Source of the DNA: CAMEON01 sp045531965
GTDB lineage: Bacteria; Bacillota; Clostridia; Oscillospirales; CAG-272
Assembly (NCBI GenBank): GCA_045531965.1
Contig: JAZSFA010000168.1
Coordinates: forward strand, 1 to 26,997
DNA: 26,997 nt
Direction: 5' to 3'
How positions within the stretch are numbered: the stretch's first letter is position 1; each line of letters opens with the position of its first letter. A program made the position numbers and the translations under genes. Positions 5,345 to 13,210 of the stretch are shown here, one piece after another. A model generated the notes under the pieces. It had not been told where the DNA came from and searched no databases. It saw nothing but the letters and a program-made list of their open reading frames with translations.

Positions 5345-7978
5345 ATGAAAAGATCTACTCGCCTTTGGTTGACTGCTGCTCTGCTCGCGCTTTTGCTTAT
5401 TGTTGGCTTGGTGGCATGCACCGAAACTCCCGAGGTTCCGGGCACGGATGCAAGTACCCAAGAGATTACCAATGCTGAAACCGTTCCCTCCGAGGAGACC
5501 AACGATATCACTGTTGAACCCGACGGTTCCGAAGAACCCACCGACGAATTGCCCGGCACCAGCGATCCTTTGGTCACGGGCACATCCACCGAAGAGCCCA
5601 CCGAAGTGCCTACAGAAGCACCTACCGAGGGTGAAACCGCACTGGTCATTGATTTTAACGTTCTAAGTTCCAAGAACCTCAAGGGCAGCTTCAATAATGC
5701 TAACCAGACCAACGTCACTGTTGAGACGGACGATGCCGGTGAGCAGTACGTAGCTTTCGCTACCAGTGTTGCCAATGCTACCGACCCCTTCGTAGGCTTT
5801 AACCTCCGCAACTTCCTGACTAAGGCCAAGATGGATGACGTCGCGGCTGAGGATTTCTCTTATATCATTTTGAAGGTGCGCGCTGTGGGTTGTTCTACAG
5901 GCACCTTCAACCTGTACTACTTCGCCGGCGGTGTTGCCGGAGCAACCCCCGGTATGGAGGTCTCCGCGGGCTTTGACGTGTCCGAGGAAGATTGGCAGTA
6001 CATCCTCTTTGATATGAGAGGCGCCAATAACTGGAAGGGCAAGGTCACCGGCTTCCGTATGGACTACATGGCGTCTGCCGTCAATGCGGGAGAGGTTGTT
6101 CAGATCGCCGAGATCCAGTTCCTCAACTCCGCGGATGCTTACTATAAGCAGTTCGGCATCGATTGGAACGACAAGGGCTTTGAAATCTCTGATGAGGCTA
6201 AGGCTGAGGCCGACGAGCTCCTTAACTCCACAACGAAGCCTACCACCTCCTTTGATAGCTACGAGAAGGAAGACGCCGCCAATGAGGACGCCTCCCTCAA
6301 ACTGTGGTTTGATCATATGTATACCCGTGCACCCCAAAGCGGCTTTACGGTAAAGGACACGGTTACATATCTGATTCAGATGGCAAAGAACGAGACCGAA
6401 GGCTGTCAGTTTATTCTGGCACCCGAATCCGATGTGACGGGCTTGAAGGTCTACATCACCGATTTCACCAATGCCGACGGTGACACCCTTAAGACCGACC
6501 TGCATTGGGGTTACTATTTCAACATTCTGGACGAGATGCTGATCGATCCTCTGCCTCCCGTGACCTACACCCCCGAAGAGGGTATGCTGGATTGGGTCAA
6601 CGGTGGTAACGGTCGCGGTGATGTGATCGATAACCTGCAGAAATACAATGGCTTTGATATCAAGGCGGGTCAGTCCCAGTCCTTCGTCATCAAGGCGACC
6701 ACGACAGCTGACTCCAAGCCCGGTGAGTATGCCGCTACCCTGACCGTCGTGGATGCCAATGGCAACGAGATCAAGAAGGCAACCGTCTTCACCTACGTTT
6801 GGAATTTTGTTTTGGACGACGCTTCTTCTTGTAAGACCCTCATGGATATGAGCGCTTACGAGGTTTACATGACCTACTTTGACTTTGCCGCAGATCTCTC
6901 CAACTGGAGAGGCGAAAATCTGGGCGAAGTCTACTACAACTTCCTTCTGGATTACCGTGTCAACTGCTACAGCCTTCCTTTCGAGAACGATGATGGTTCT
7001 TTCTCGGATTCTCGTCTTTTGAAGTATCTGAACAATCCTCGTGTGCAGGCATTTCAGCCTTTGGGTTGGGCTAAAGAACTGGTTCCTTGGAAGGTAGCTA
7101 ATGCTTATGCCTTCCTCTCTCAGCATGAAGAATGGCTGGAAAAGGCCTACTTCTATCCTGTTGATGAGCCCGGCAGTGTCAGCCGACTGGATGATATCAA
7201 CTATTACGGTCAGATGCTGGCAGAGAACTTCCCCGGCTATAAGCTGATTGCGCCCATGCACGTTAACTATGCTACATCCCAGGGTGACTTCTTCTCCTAC
7301 GTTACGGGCGCTGTGAACGTCTGGTGCCCCAAGACCTTCTTCTTCAACACCTTTGCCGAGTGGTTCGAGAACCAGGATCTTTACTATGGCACCACCATTC
7401 AGCTGGAGGAGAAGCTTGGTTCTCTCCGTGATCGCTTCTGGTCTGAGCAGGAAGGTGGCGACGAGGTTTGGTGGTACGTCACCAGATTCCCCAACGACCC
7501 CGAGATCACCCTGATTATCAACACCGAAGCAGTCAACATTCGTACCCTTTTCTGGCAGCAGAAGCTTTACAACGTGGATGGTTTCCTGTACTATCTCGTC
7601 AACCACTGGGGCAACGGTTCTGACCGTTATTGGATCCCTTCTGCTGATAAGTGGTATCAAGGTATGGACGCTATGCACGAGATCAACAGTGCCTACCCCT
7701 ACGAGGTATACGGTAACGGTATCCTCATTTACAGCGGTGTGTACTTCGCTCAGACCGATCCTGTAGCCAGTCTCCGTTTGGAATCTGTTCGCGACGGTAT
7801 CGAGGACTTCGAATACCTGACCATGCTGGAAGAGATCTACGGCAAGGACGTGGTAGATGCCATTATTGCCAAGTGGACCACCGGTCTCGGTGAATACAGC
7901 ACCGATGCTGACGCCTTCCGCGAGCTTCGCGCTCAGCTTGGCGCTCTGGTCGAGAAGGCTGTTGCTGAAAAGAACTGA
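5345..7978 (+). CDS. Surface lipoprotein with GH123/DUF4091-like glycosidase region
   Basis: An 877-residue exported lipoprotein. Residues 1-25 are a signal peptide ending in the lipobox LVAC (lipidated Cys25). Residues of about 26-95 form an acidic Pro/Thr/Glu-rich linker with repeated EEPTE/VPTEAPTE units that would hold the protein away from the membrane. A beta-rich domain of about 97-260 looks like a carbohydrate-binding or galactose-binding-like module. The C-terminal part ends in a DUF4091 signature (SLRLESVRDGIEDFEYL), found in GH123-like proteins. The Asp607-Glu608 pair in YPVDEPG matches the adjacent acidic pair used by GH123 N-acetyl-beta-galactosaminidases in substrate-assisted catalysis. 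The actual substrate is unknown. The start has AAGGAAG 9 bases upstream. It is 63 bases after the aminotransferase; no separate promoter is obvious, so co-transcription is possible though the functions look unrelated. Confidence 0.85.
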   Translation: MKRSTRLWLTAALLALLLIVGLVACTETPEVPGTDASTQEITNAETVPSEETNDITVEPDGSEEPTDELPGTSDPLVTGTSTEEPTEVPTEAPTEGETALVIDFNVLSSKNLKGSFNNANQTNVTVETDDAGEQYVAFATSVANATDPFVGFNLRNFLTKAKMDDVAAEDFSYIILKVRAVGCSTGTFNLYYFAGGVAGATPGMEVSAGFDVSEEDWQYILFDMRGANNWKGKVTGFRMDYMASAVNAGEVVQIAEIQFLNSADAYYKQFGIDWNDKGFEISDEAKAEADELLNSTTKPTTSFDSYEKEDAANEDASLKLWFDHMYTRAPQSGFTVKDTVTYLIQMAKNETEGCQFILAPESDVTGLKVYITDFTNADGDTLKTDLHWGYYFNILDEMLIDPLPPVTYTPEEGMLDWVNGGNGRGDVIDNLQKYNGFDIKAGQSQSFVIKATTTADSKPGEYAATLTVVDANGNEIKKATVFTYVWNFVLDDASSCKTLMDMSAYEVYMTYFDFAADLSNWRGENLGEVYYNFLLDYRVNCYSLPFENDDGSFSDSRLLKYLNNPRVQAFQPLGWAKELVPWKVANAYAFLSQHEEWLEKAYFYPVDEPGSVSRLDDINYYGQMLAENFPGYKLIAPMHVNYATSQGDFFSYVTGAVNVWCPKTFFFNTFAEWFENQDLYYGTTIQLEEKLGSLRDRFWSEQEGGDEVWWYVTRFPNDPEITLIINTEAVNIRTLFWQQKLYNVDGFLYYLVNHWGNGSDRYWIPSADKWYQGMDAMHEINSAYPYEVYGNGILIYSGVYFAQTDPVASLRLESVRDGIEDFEYLTMLEEIYGKDVVDAIIAKWTTGLGEYSTDADAFRELRAQLGALVEKAVAEKN

Positions 7979-7998
7979 TCAAGATCCATAGCATAACA

Positions 7999-8026
7999 AA
8001 AGCCCTCTGCGTAAGCAGAGGGCTTT
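7999..8026. terminator. Bidirectional terminator between convergent genes
   Basis: A perfect 12 bp stem (AAAGCCCTCTGC with GCAGAGGGCTTT, loop GTAA) lies between the lipoprotein and lysA. It is followed by AATTTTT on the plus strand and by TTGTTATG on the minus strand, so it serves the plus-strand gene best and lysA probably less well. Confidence 0.85.
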
Positions 8027-8039
8027 AATTTTTGAGAGA

Positions 8040-9353
8040 TCAGAGATCGTTTCGGCAAATATCATCCAAGGTTTCGCGCTTGACAGCCACATAGCTTTCA
8101 CCGCCGCGCACCATGACCACGGGAGGTTTCGGGATGCGGTTATAATTGGAGGACATGGCGTAGTTGTAGGCGCCGGTGGTCAGCACCGCCACGAGATCGC
8201 CGCGGGTCACGTCGGAGGGGAGGGTCACGTTTTCCTGAAGAATATCGCCGCTTTCACAGCAACGCCCCACGACGGAACAGACAAAGGTATCGCCGTCTTT
8301 GGTGTAATCTGTCGAGGCACGGTTAGCAAGGAGGACGGTATAGGGTGAGCCGTAAAGCGCAAAGCGGGGGTTATCGGTCATGCCGCCATCCACGGACACG
8401 TAGTTTTTGTAACCGGGGATACGCTTGACAGTACCCGCGGTGTAAAGGGTCAGACCTGCATCGGCGACGATACTGCGTCCGGGCTCCATACGTACCGCAG
8501 GAAGCTCAAGACCCAATTCAGCACATTTTTTCTTCATGGCTGCGGCAACCTCTTGAATGTTGGCAGCGATGTCAATGTGGGGATGGGACTCCAAATAGCG
8601 TACGCCGTAGCCACCACCCAGATCCAACTCGGGGGCGGTATAGCCATATTTATCCTTGATATGAGCGATAAACTCCAGCATGATCTCTGAAGCGCGGAGA
8701 AATACATCGGAATCAAATACCTGAGAGCCAACGTGACAATGGAAGCCCATGAGCTTGACGTGAGAAAGGCCCAACGCATAGGCGGTGATGGCCTCTGCTT
8801 GTCCCGTTTCAATAGCTGAACCAAACTTGGAGTCCACCTTGCCTGTGGCAACGGCGGCATAAGTGTGAGGATCAATGCCGGGGGTCAGGCGAAGCAGGAC
8901 CTTTTGATCGATGCCCTTAGCGGAAGCCATACGCTGTATCGCGTCAAGCTCCTCGTAATTGTCAGCCACGAAATAGCCAATGCCGCAGTCCATGGCGTAG
9001 GCAATATCGGCATCGGTCTTGTTATTGCTGTGGAAATAGGCTTTTTCCATGGGGAAGCCTACGGAGTGGGCGGTGTAGACCTCGCCGGAGGAAACCACGT
9101 CAACCCCCATACCTTCTTCCTTCATGATGCGGTAGATCTGACGGAAGGAAGCAGCCTTGCTGGCGTAAAGCGGGCAGGAAGTCTTTCCGAATGCCGCTTT
9201 CATGGCGGTAAGATAGGTACGGCAACGCTCGCGGATGCGATCCTCGTCCATAACGTAGAGAGGTGTGCCGTATTTCTCGGTCAGCGCGACCGTGTCCATA
9301 CCGGCGATGCAGAGGTGTTTTTTTTCATTGATGGAAAGATTAGAACAAATCAT
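8040..9353 (-). CDS. lysA: Diaminopimelate decarboxylase
   Basis: A 437-residue fold-type III pyridoxal-phosphate enzyme that makes L-lysine from meso-diaminopimelate, the last step of the pathway. The cofactor lysine is K66 in YASKAASF. Family motifs follow in order: FHCHVGSQ, the phosphate-binding stretch LDLGGGYGVRY, the substrate-binding MEPGRSIV, and the C-terminal CCESGDIL with the conserved Cys from the partner subunit, then AYNYAMSSNYN. The start has GGGAG about 8 bases upstream. It is the last gene of the dap operon, 16 bases after the AIM24-family gene. Confidence 0.96.
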   Translation of the reverse strand: MICSNLSINEKKHLCIAGMDTVALTEKYGTPLYVMDEDRIRERCRTYLTAMKAAFGKTSCPLYASKAASFRQIYRIMKEEGMGVDVVSSGEVYTAHSVGFPMEKAYFHSNNKTDADIAYAMDCGIGYFVADNYEELDAIQRMASAKGIDQKVLLRLTPGIDPHTYAAVATGKVDSKFGSAIETGQAEAITAYALGLSHVKLMGFHCHVGSQVFDSDVFLRASEIMLEFIAHIKDKYGYTAPELDLGGGYGVRYLESHPHIDIAANIQEVAAAMKKKCAELGLELPAVRMEPGRSIVADAGLTLYTAGTVKRIPGYKNYVSVDGGMTDNPRFALYGSPYTVLLANRASTDYTKDGDTFVCSVVGRCCESGDILQENVTLPSDVTRGDLVAVLTTGAYNYAMSSNYNRIPKPPVVMVRGGESYVAVKRETLDDICRNDL

Positions 9354-9369
9354 AAAAAACTCCCAAAAA

Positions 9370-10050
9370 TCAATTATCGTTGCTTGTGGGCAGATAGGGC
9401 GCCAGGGCGGCAGCCATACCCGAAATGGAGGTGGTTTGGATCCAAACCTTGCCGGGACCCGTAAGTATGGTATTGAAGAAGCCCTCTCCGCCGAAGAACT
9501 TGTTCTTCAAGCCGGGGACTTGGCGGATATCCATTTGTACCGTAGACTCAAATCCTACGAGATTTCCTGTGCCGACCACTAATTGACGACCGGGGTCAAG
9601 GGTATATTCCATAAGGTCGCCGGCAATCTCGGCAAAGGCGGTGCCGAATCCGCTGAGGCGTTGCATGATAAAGCCTTCGCCACCAAAAAAACCGACGCCA
9701 AACTTCTTATTGAAGTGGATTGAAAGCTCTACGCCTGTCTCGGAAGCCAGGAAAGAACTTTTTTGAAGGATGATGTCTTTGCCGGGGGAGATCTTCAAGG
9801 TCAAAATTTCGCCGGGAAAGCTGGCGCCAAAGGTGATGATGCCTTGACCGTGAGCCGTGTAGATATTCTGAAACAGATTCTCTCCCGAGAATGCGCGGGA
9901 GAAGATCTTTCCAATGCCGCCACCTTGGGTGGTCATTTCCATGTTGGGGGTCATCCAGATCATAGATCCTCCTTCTGTGATCATGGATTCGCCGTTTTGC
10001 AGTTTGCAAGAAACAGCGGGAAAAGAGCCGCCGATGATTTGGTATTCCAT
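9370..10050 (-). CDS. AIM24/TIGR00266-family protein of unknown function
   Basis: A 226-residue protein with the glycine-rich, repeated beta-strand pattern of the AIM24 (TIGR00266) family: GGSFPAVSCKLQNGESMITEGG-type start, GGIGKIFSRAFSGE, GQGIITFGASFPGEI, and the paired FFGGEGF segments (near residues 120 and 190). No catalytic residues are known for the family, and I see no signal peptide or membrane segment. A good AAGGAG site precedes the ATG. It sits between dapF (21-base gap) and lysA (16-base gap) and must be transcribed with them from the lysine-riboswitch promoter. A role in diaminopimelate or lysine metabolism is only guilt by association. Confidence 0.88.
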   Translation of the reverse strand: MEYQIIGGSFPAVSCKLQNGESMITEGGSMIWMTPNMEMTTQGGGIGKIFSRAFSGENLFQNIYTAHGQGIITFGASFPGEILTLKISPGKDIILQKSSFLASETGVELSIHFNKKFGVGFFGGEGFIMQRLSGFGTAFAEIAGDLMEYTLDPGRQLVVGTGNLVGFESTVQMDIRQVPGLKNKFFGGEGFFNTILTGPGKVWIQTTSISGMAAALAPYLPTSNDN

Positions 10051-10071
10051 AAAATTGTCTCCTTTTTTCGA

Positions 10072-10938
10072 TCAAAGTGAATAAATACCGTCGTAAACGC
10101 GGACAGCATCTCCTGTCATGAATAGGTGTAAATCGGTGGCGCAGGTAATCTTGAGAGAGCCGCCCTTCATACGGACGGTCACGGGTGTGTCGGGAGATAG
10201 TCTGCCCTGAAGTACACCCGCCGCAACCGAAGCGCAAGCGCCGGTGCCGCAGGCGAAGGTTTCGCCGCTTCCTCGTTCCCAAACGCGAATTTCAAGGGCG
10301 TGATTGTGAATCACACGCGCAAATTCTACGTTGACTCGGTTAGGGAAGAAGGGATGATGCTCTAAAGCTGAACCGACCGCGGGGAGATCTATGCTTTGAG
10401 GATTTTCCACAAAGGTTACGACGTGAGGATTCCCTATAGACAGGGCGGTCACAAGGTATGTCTGCCCAAGCACCGATAAAGGCGTATTTATGAGGGGGTA
10501 AGTAGAGGACAGGGGGATATTTGAAGGGGCTACAGAGGCATGTCCCATGTCCACCGTAACGGTGTCCACTTGACCGTCTGTACCGATTTGCAGGGAAAGA
10601 TGCTTGATGCCAACCTTGGTTTCCACGGTCAGGCTGTCTTTTCGGCAATAGCCTTTATCATACAGATGCCTCCCCACACAGCGGATGGCGTTGCCACACA
10701 TGTTACCTTCGCTGCCGTCCGCGTTGAACATTTGCATACGGGCATCGGCTACCTCAGAGGGTAGGATCAGCACCAGTCCATCAGAACCTACCGAGGTGTG
10801 TCTTGGGGACATACGGAGAGCCAACTCTGATGGAGACAGGGGCAAGGGAGGCAGGGAAGGATCCATGCGGTCAAGATAGATGTAATCATTGCCCGCGCCA
10901 TGCATTTTGATAAAGTGAACAGAAGGAGACATGATCAT
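10072..10938 (-). CDS. dapF: Diaminopimelate epimerase
   Basis: A 288-residue cofactor-independent epimerase that converts LL- to meso-diaminopimelate. The two catalytic cysteines are visible in GNMCGNAIRC (first half) and FACGTGACASVAAG (second half). The N-terminal KMHGAGNDYIYLD is diagnostic. The proposed ATG (10938-10936) overlaps the dapB stop codon as ATGA, which suggests translational coupling, since no clear Shine-Dalgarno sequence precedes it. A second ATG two codons later is a minor alternative. The presence of dapF implies the succinylase/acetylase or aminotransferase (DapL) branch rather than only the dehydrogenase branch; those middle-pathway genes are not in the window. Confidence 0.96.
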   Translation of the reverse strand: MIMSPSVHFIKMHGAGNDYIYLDRMDPSLPPLPLSPSELALRMSPRHTSVGSDGLVLILPSEVADARMQMFNADGSEGNMCGNAIRCVGRHLYDKGYCRKDSLTVETKVGIKHLSLQIGTDGQVDTVTVDMGHASVAPSNIPLSSTYPLINTPLSVLGQTYLVTALSIGNPHVVTFVENPQSIDLPAVGSALEHHPFFPNRVNVEFARVIHNHALEIRVWERGSGETFACGTGACASVAAGVLQGRLSPDTPVTVRMKGGSLKITCATDLHLFMTGDAVRVYDGIYSL

Positions 10939-11687
10939 TCGGAGATCATGGTTTGCATATCGTAAAGTCCGGCGTTCTGATCGACAAGATAAGCGGCGGC
11001 AGCGATAGCACCCTCGGCAAAGAGGGAACGGCTATGCGCCTGATGCTCCAGCGTGATGGTCTGGGAATCGGTTGCCACAATGACTTTGTGCTCACCGACC
11101 ACATTGCCCATACGCAGGGCGTGGATGCCGATCTCGTCAGGGTGGCGACCGGCGTGCCCTTGGCGACCAAAGACATAAAACGCTTTGTCCCGTACCGTAC
11201 GAATGGCATCAGCCAGCGCCAATGCTGTGCCGCTGGGCGCATCCAGTTTGCGGTTGTGGTGGGTTTCCACGATTTCAATGTCTGCATCAGGGAAGGCTTT
11301 TACCGTGGTCTTTGCCAGTTCACAGAGGAGGGCAATGCCCAAAGACATATTTGCGGCATGGAAAATGGGGATAACCTTGGCGGCTTCTTTGATGGCGGTC
11401 AGCTCTTCGGGGGTGTGTCCCGTAGTGGCGATGACTACAGGAATATGACGTTCCACCGCAAAAGCCAGCAGTTCGGGGGTGCCTGTATGGAAGGTAAAAT
11501 CAATGATGCAGTCAATGGAAGCATCGGCAGACACGGTGTTGATCCCTTGATAGACGGGAAAATTAAAGCCGTTTACTTGGCGGATGTCTACGCCGCCCAC
11601 GGGGGTTACCCCGCGGTAGCCTTCGAGCGCCAATTTGGCAACCTCGTGACCCATGCGACCGCCAATGCCGCAGATCAGGATGTTCAT
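10935..11687 (-). CDS. dapB: 4-hydroxy-tetrahydrodipicolinate reductase
   Basis: A 250-residue NAD(P)H-dependent reductase for the second step of diaminopimelate synthesis. The nucleotide-binding motif GIGGRMG is at residues 7-13. The catalytic/substrate segment ETHHNRKLDAPSGTA holds the conserved His and Lys residues. Length and C-terminal half match the family. The start has AAAGGA about 9 bases upstream. It overlaps dapF by 4 bases downstream and is separated from dapA by a 204-base stretch filled with palindromes. Confidence 0.96.
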   Translation of the reverse strand: MNILICGIGGRMGHEVAKLALEGYRGVTPVGGVDIRQVNGFNFPVYQGINTVSADASIDCIIDFTFHTGTPELLAFAVERHIPVVIATTGHTPEELTAIKEAAKVIPIFHAANMSLGIALLCELAKTTVKAFPDADIEIVETHHNRKLDAPSGTALALADAIRTVRDKAFYVFGRQGHAGRHPDEIGIHALRMGNVVGEHKVIVATDSQTITLEHQAHSRSLFAEGAIAAAAYLVDQNAGLYDMQTMISE

Positions 11688-11713
11688 ATGCGTTGATCCT
11701 TTCTATGGTTTCT

Positions 11714-11884
11714 TGTGGGTGTTTCTTGAAAGAATCCCACACACGCCCAAAAACTTTCAAAAACAAAAGATTTGGGGATGGCGAGAAGATGCTCAGGGGA
11801 ACCTAAGCCTCCCTCGAGAATTTTTTGGAGAGGTTCTTGGAAGGGACCAAGGGAAAGCCTTCTTGCAAGAAAGTTTCCCCTTGG
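11714..11884. repeat. Palindromic intergenic element between dapA and dapB
   Basis: Three stem-loops occupy the dapA-dapB gap: GTGGG/CCCAC with an inner TTC/GAA stem (11715-11740), GCTCAGG/CCTAAGC with a GGAA loop (11791-11808), and a long imperfect palindrome of about 17 bp arms centred on TTGCAA (11847-11884, arms CCAAGGGAAAG.. and ..CTTTCCCCTTGG type). There is no T-tract, so it is not an ordinary terminator. It resembles REP-like repeats I associate with clostridial genomes, but I cannot confirm other copies here. It may protect or process the dap mRNA. Confidence 0.55.
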
Positions 11885-11891
11885 GCTCTCT

Positions 11892-12776
11892 TTAAATCAA
11901 TCCAAGATCCTTCATCATGCCCAGCATTTTTTCTTTGTGGGCATCCTCCATGGGGGTGAGGGGGAGACGAAGCTCGTCATCGCAGTAGCCCATGGCAGCC
12001 ATAGCGGCTTTGACAGGAATGGGATTGACCTCGCAGAACAGCGCGTTCACAAAGTCGAGAAGCTCCAGCTGGAGCTTACGGCTGCCTGCAATATCTCCGT
12101 CGAAGAACTTTTGACAGATCTCATGAGTGGCACGAGGCATGGGGTTGGACAGGACGGAAATGACGCCCTTACCACCCAAAGCGAGAATGGGAACGATTTG
12201 GTCATCGTTACCGGAATAAATATCGATCTTATCACCTACAAGCGCAGAAAGTTCCGCGATTTGGGAAATGTTACCCGAGGCTTCCTTAATAGCCACGATG
12301 TTGGGGTGATCTGCCAGTACAGCCACCGACGCCGGAAGCAGATTGCAGCCCGTGCGGGAAGGTACATTGTACAAAATAATCGGCTTGGTGCTGGCATCCG
12401 CAATGGCGGTAAAAAACTTGATAAGCCCGTTCTGGGTCGCCTTGTTGTAATAGGGGGTGACCAACAACATGGCATCAGCGCCTGCTTCGCAGGCAAACTT
12501 GGTTAGATCAATGGCGTAAGCTGCGTCGTTGGACCCGGTACCGGCAATCACGGGGATTCGACCCGCTACCTGATCCACACAGAATTTAATGGCTTCTCTG
12601 TGCTCTTCGTCGGTCAGCGTAGAACCTTCACCGGTGGTACCGCAGACAACGATAGCGTCAATGCCTTCGCTAATCTGCCATTCAATCAACTTTGCGAATT
12701 GCTCGTAATTGACAGTTCCGTCGGTAAGAGGGGTAATGATGGCGGTGGCTGCGCCTGTGAATATCGTGTTTTTCAT
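11892..12776 (-). CDS. dapA: 4-hydroxy-tetrahydrodipicolinate synthase
   Basis: A 294-residue class I aldolase-type TIM barrel that condenses pyruvate with aspartate semialdehyde, the committed step of lysine/diaminopimelate synthesis. Family motifs are VCGTTGEGSTLTDEEH (residues of about 44-59), the Tyr-containing ILYNVPSRTG, and the Schiff-base lysine in AIKEASG (near residue 165). The later segment IYSGNDDQIVP is also typical. It is the first gene of the operon and lies directly behind the lysine riboswitch and its terminator, so its expression should fall when lysine is plentiful. Confidence 0.97.
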   Translation of the reverse strand: MKNTIFTGAATAIITPLTDGTVNYEQFAKLIEWQISEGIDAIVVCGTTGEGSTLTDEEHREAIKFCVDQVAGRIPVIAGTGSNDAAYAIDLTKFACEAGADAMLLVTPYYNKATQNGLIKFFTAIADASTKPIILYNVPSRTGCNLLPASVAVLADHPNIVAIKEASGNISQIAELSALVGDKIDIYSGNDDQIVPILALGGKGVISVLSNPMPRATHEICQKFFDGDIAGSRKLQLELLDFVNALFCEVNPIPVKAAMAAMGYCDDELRLPLTPMEDAHKEKMLGMMKDLGLI

Positions 12777-12812
12777 GAGAATCCTTCTTTCTATCTAAAC
12801 GAATTTGTAACA

Positions 12813-12857
12813 TAGGAAAAAGGCAGATCCACGCAAGTTGCGGTGTGCTCTGCCTTT
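12813..12857 (-). terminator. Riboswitch-controlled terminator
   Basis: On the minus strand AAGGCAGA... pairs with ...TCTGCCTT, with an inner CCGCAA/TTGCG stem, and is followed by TTTTTCC. It lies between the lysine aptamer and dapA, as expected for the expression platform. Confidence 0.85.
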
Positions 12858-12894
12858 GATCTCATATCAACCACCCGTGCGGGCAGGAAAAGCA

Positions 12895-13056
12895 GGATAG
12901 CACTCCGCATTTCTGCGACAGCAAAACGGATCTTATCCGAGTTGCCAGAAACACCCGCGCGCAACGGGGGATCTTCGGCACCCGACCCTTTTACCGCCGC
13001 AACGCCCGCGCAGGCTATCAATCGGTGGTGACTCTTGTCGAAGTGCGCCTCTATCT
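12895..13056 (-). promoter_or_regulatory. Lysine riboswitch (L box) aptamer
   Basis: The minus-strand leader contains conserved L-box elements in order: GATAGAGGCGCA, AAGAGTCACC, GGGTGCCGAAG, GGCAACTCGGATAAGATCC and GTGCTATCC. The ends GATAG (13055-13051) and CTATC (12899-12895) form helix P1. Comparison with the remembered Bacillus subtilis lysC leader supports the call. It starts a few bases after the predicted transcription start and is followed by a terminator hairpin. Lysine binding should favour that terminator and switch off dapA-dapB-dapF-AIM24-lysA. The remaining 13098-13176 shows no feature. Confidence 0.92.
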
Positions 13057-13068
13057 TCTTACTGGGTC

Positions 13069-13097
13069 AGTATATCATTTTTTTTTTGCTTTGTCAA
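13069..13097 (-). promoter_or_regulatory. Sigma-A promoter of the dap/lysA operon
   Basis: On the minus strand TTGACA (13092-13097), a 17-base A-rich spacer and TATACT (13069-13074). It fires just ahead of the lysine riboswitch. Confidence 0.88.
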
Positions 13098-13170
13098 TAG
13101 GTTTTCTCATTTTTTTGAAGGATGGCAGGATTTTCTTGCGTTAAAACGGGCGGTCGCTTTTAGAGTTACG

Positions 13171-13200
13171 AGAAAAAGCTCCCGCCGAGCGGCGGGAGCT
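13171..13200 (-). terminator. Terminator of the ABC exporter operon
   Basis: A perfect 10 bp GC-rich stem (AGCTCCCGCC/GGCGGGAGCT, loop GAGC at 13187-13190) followed on the minus strand by TTTTTCTCG. It lies 10 bases after the stop of the second transporter gene. Confidence 0.9.
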
Positions 13201-13210
13201 TAGATAGTGA

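Noticed and set aside
5663..7678. Minus-strand ORF of 671 residues opposite the lipoprotein gene
   Set aside because: It is a shadow of the lipoprotein gene, whose signal peptide, linker and C-terminal signature are all on the plus strand.
11563..11766. Small minus-strand ORF over the dapB start and repeat
   Set aside because: It overlaps dapB in another frame and the palindromic element; no ribosome-binding site or recognisable family.
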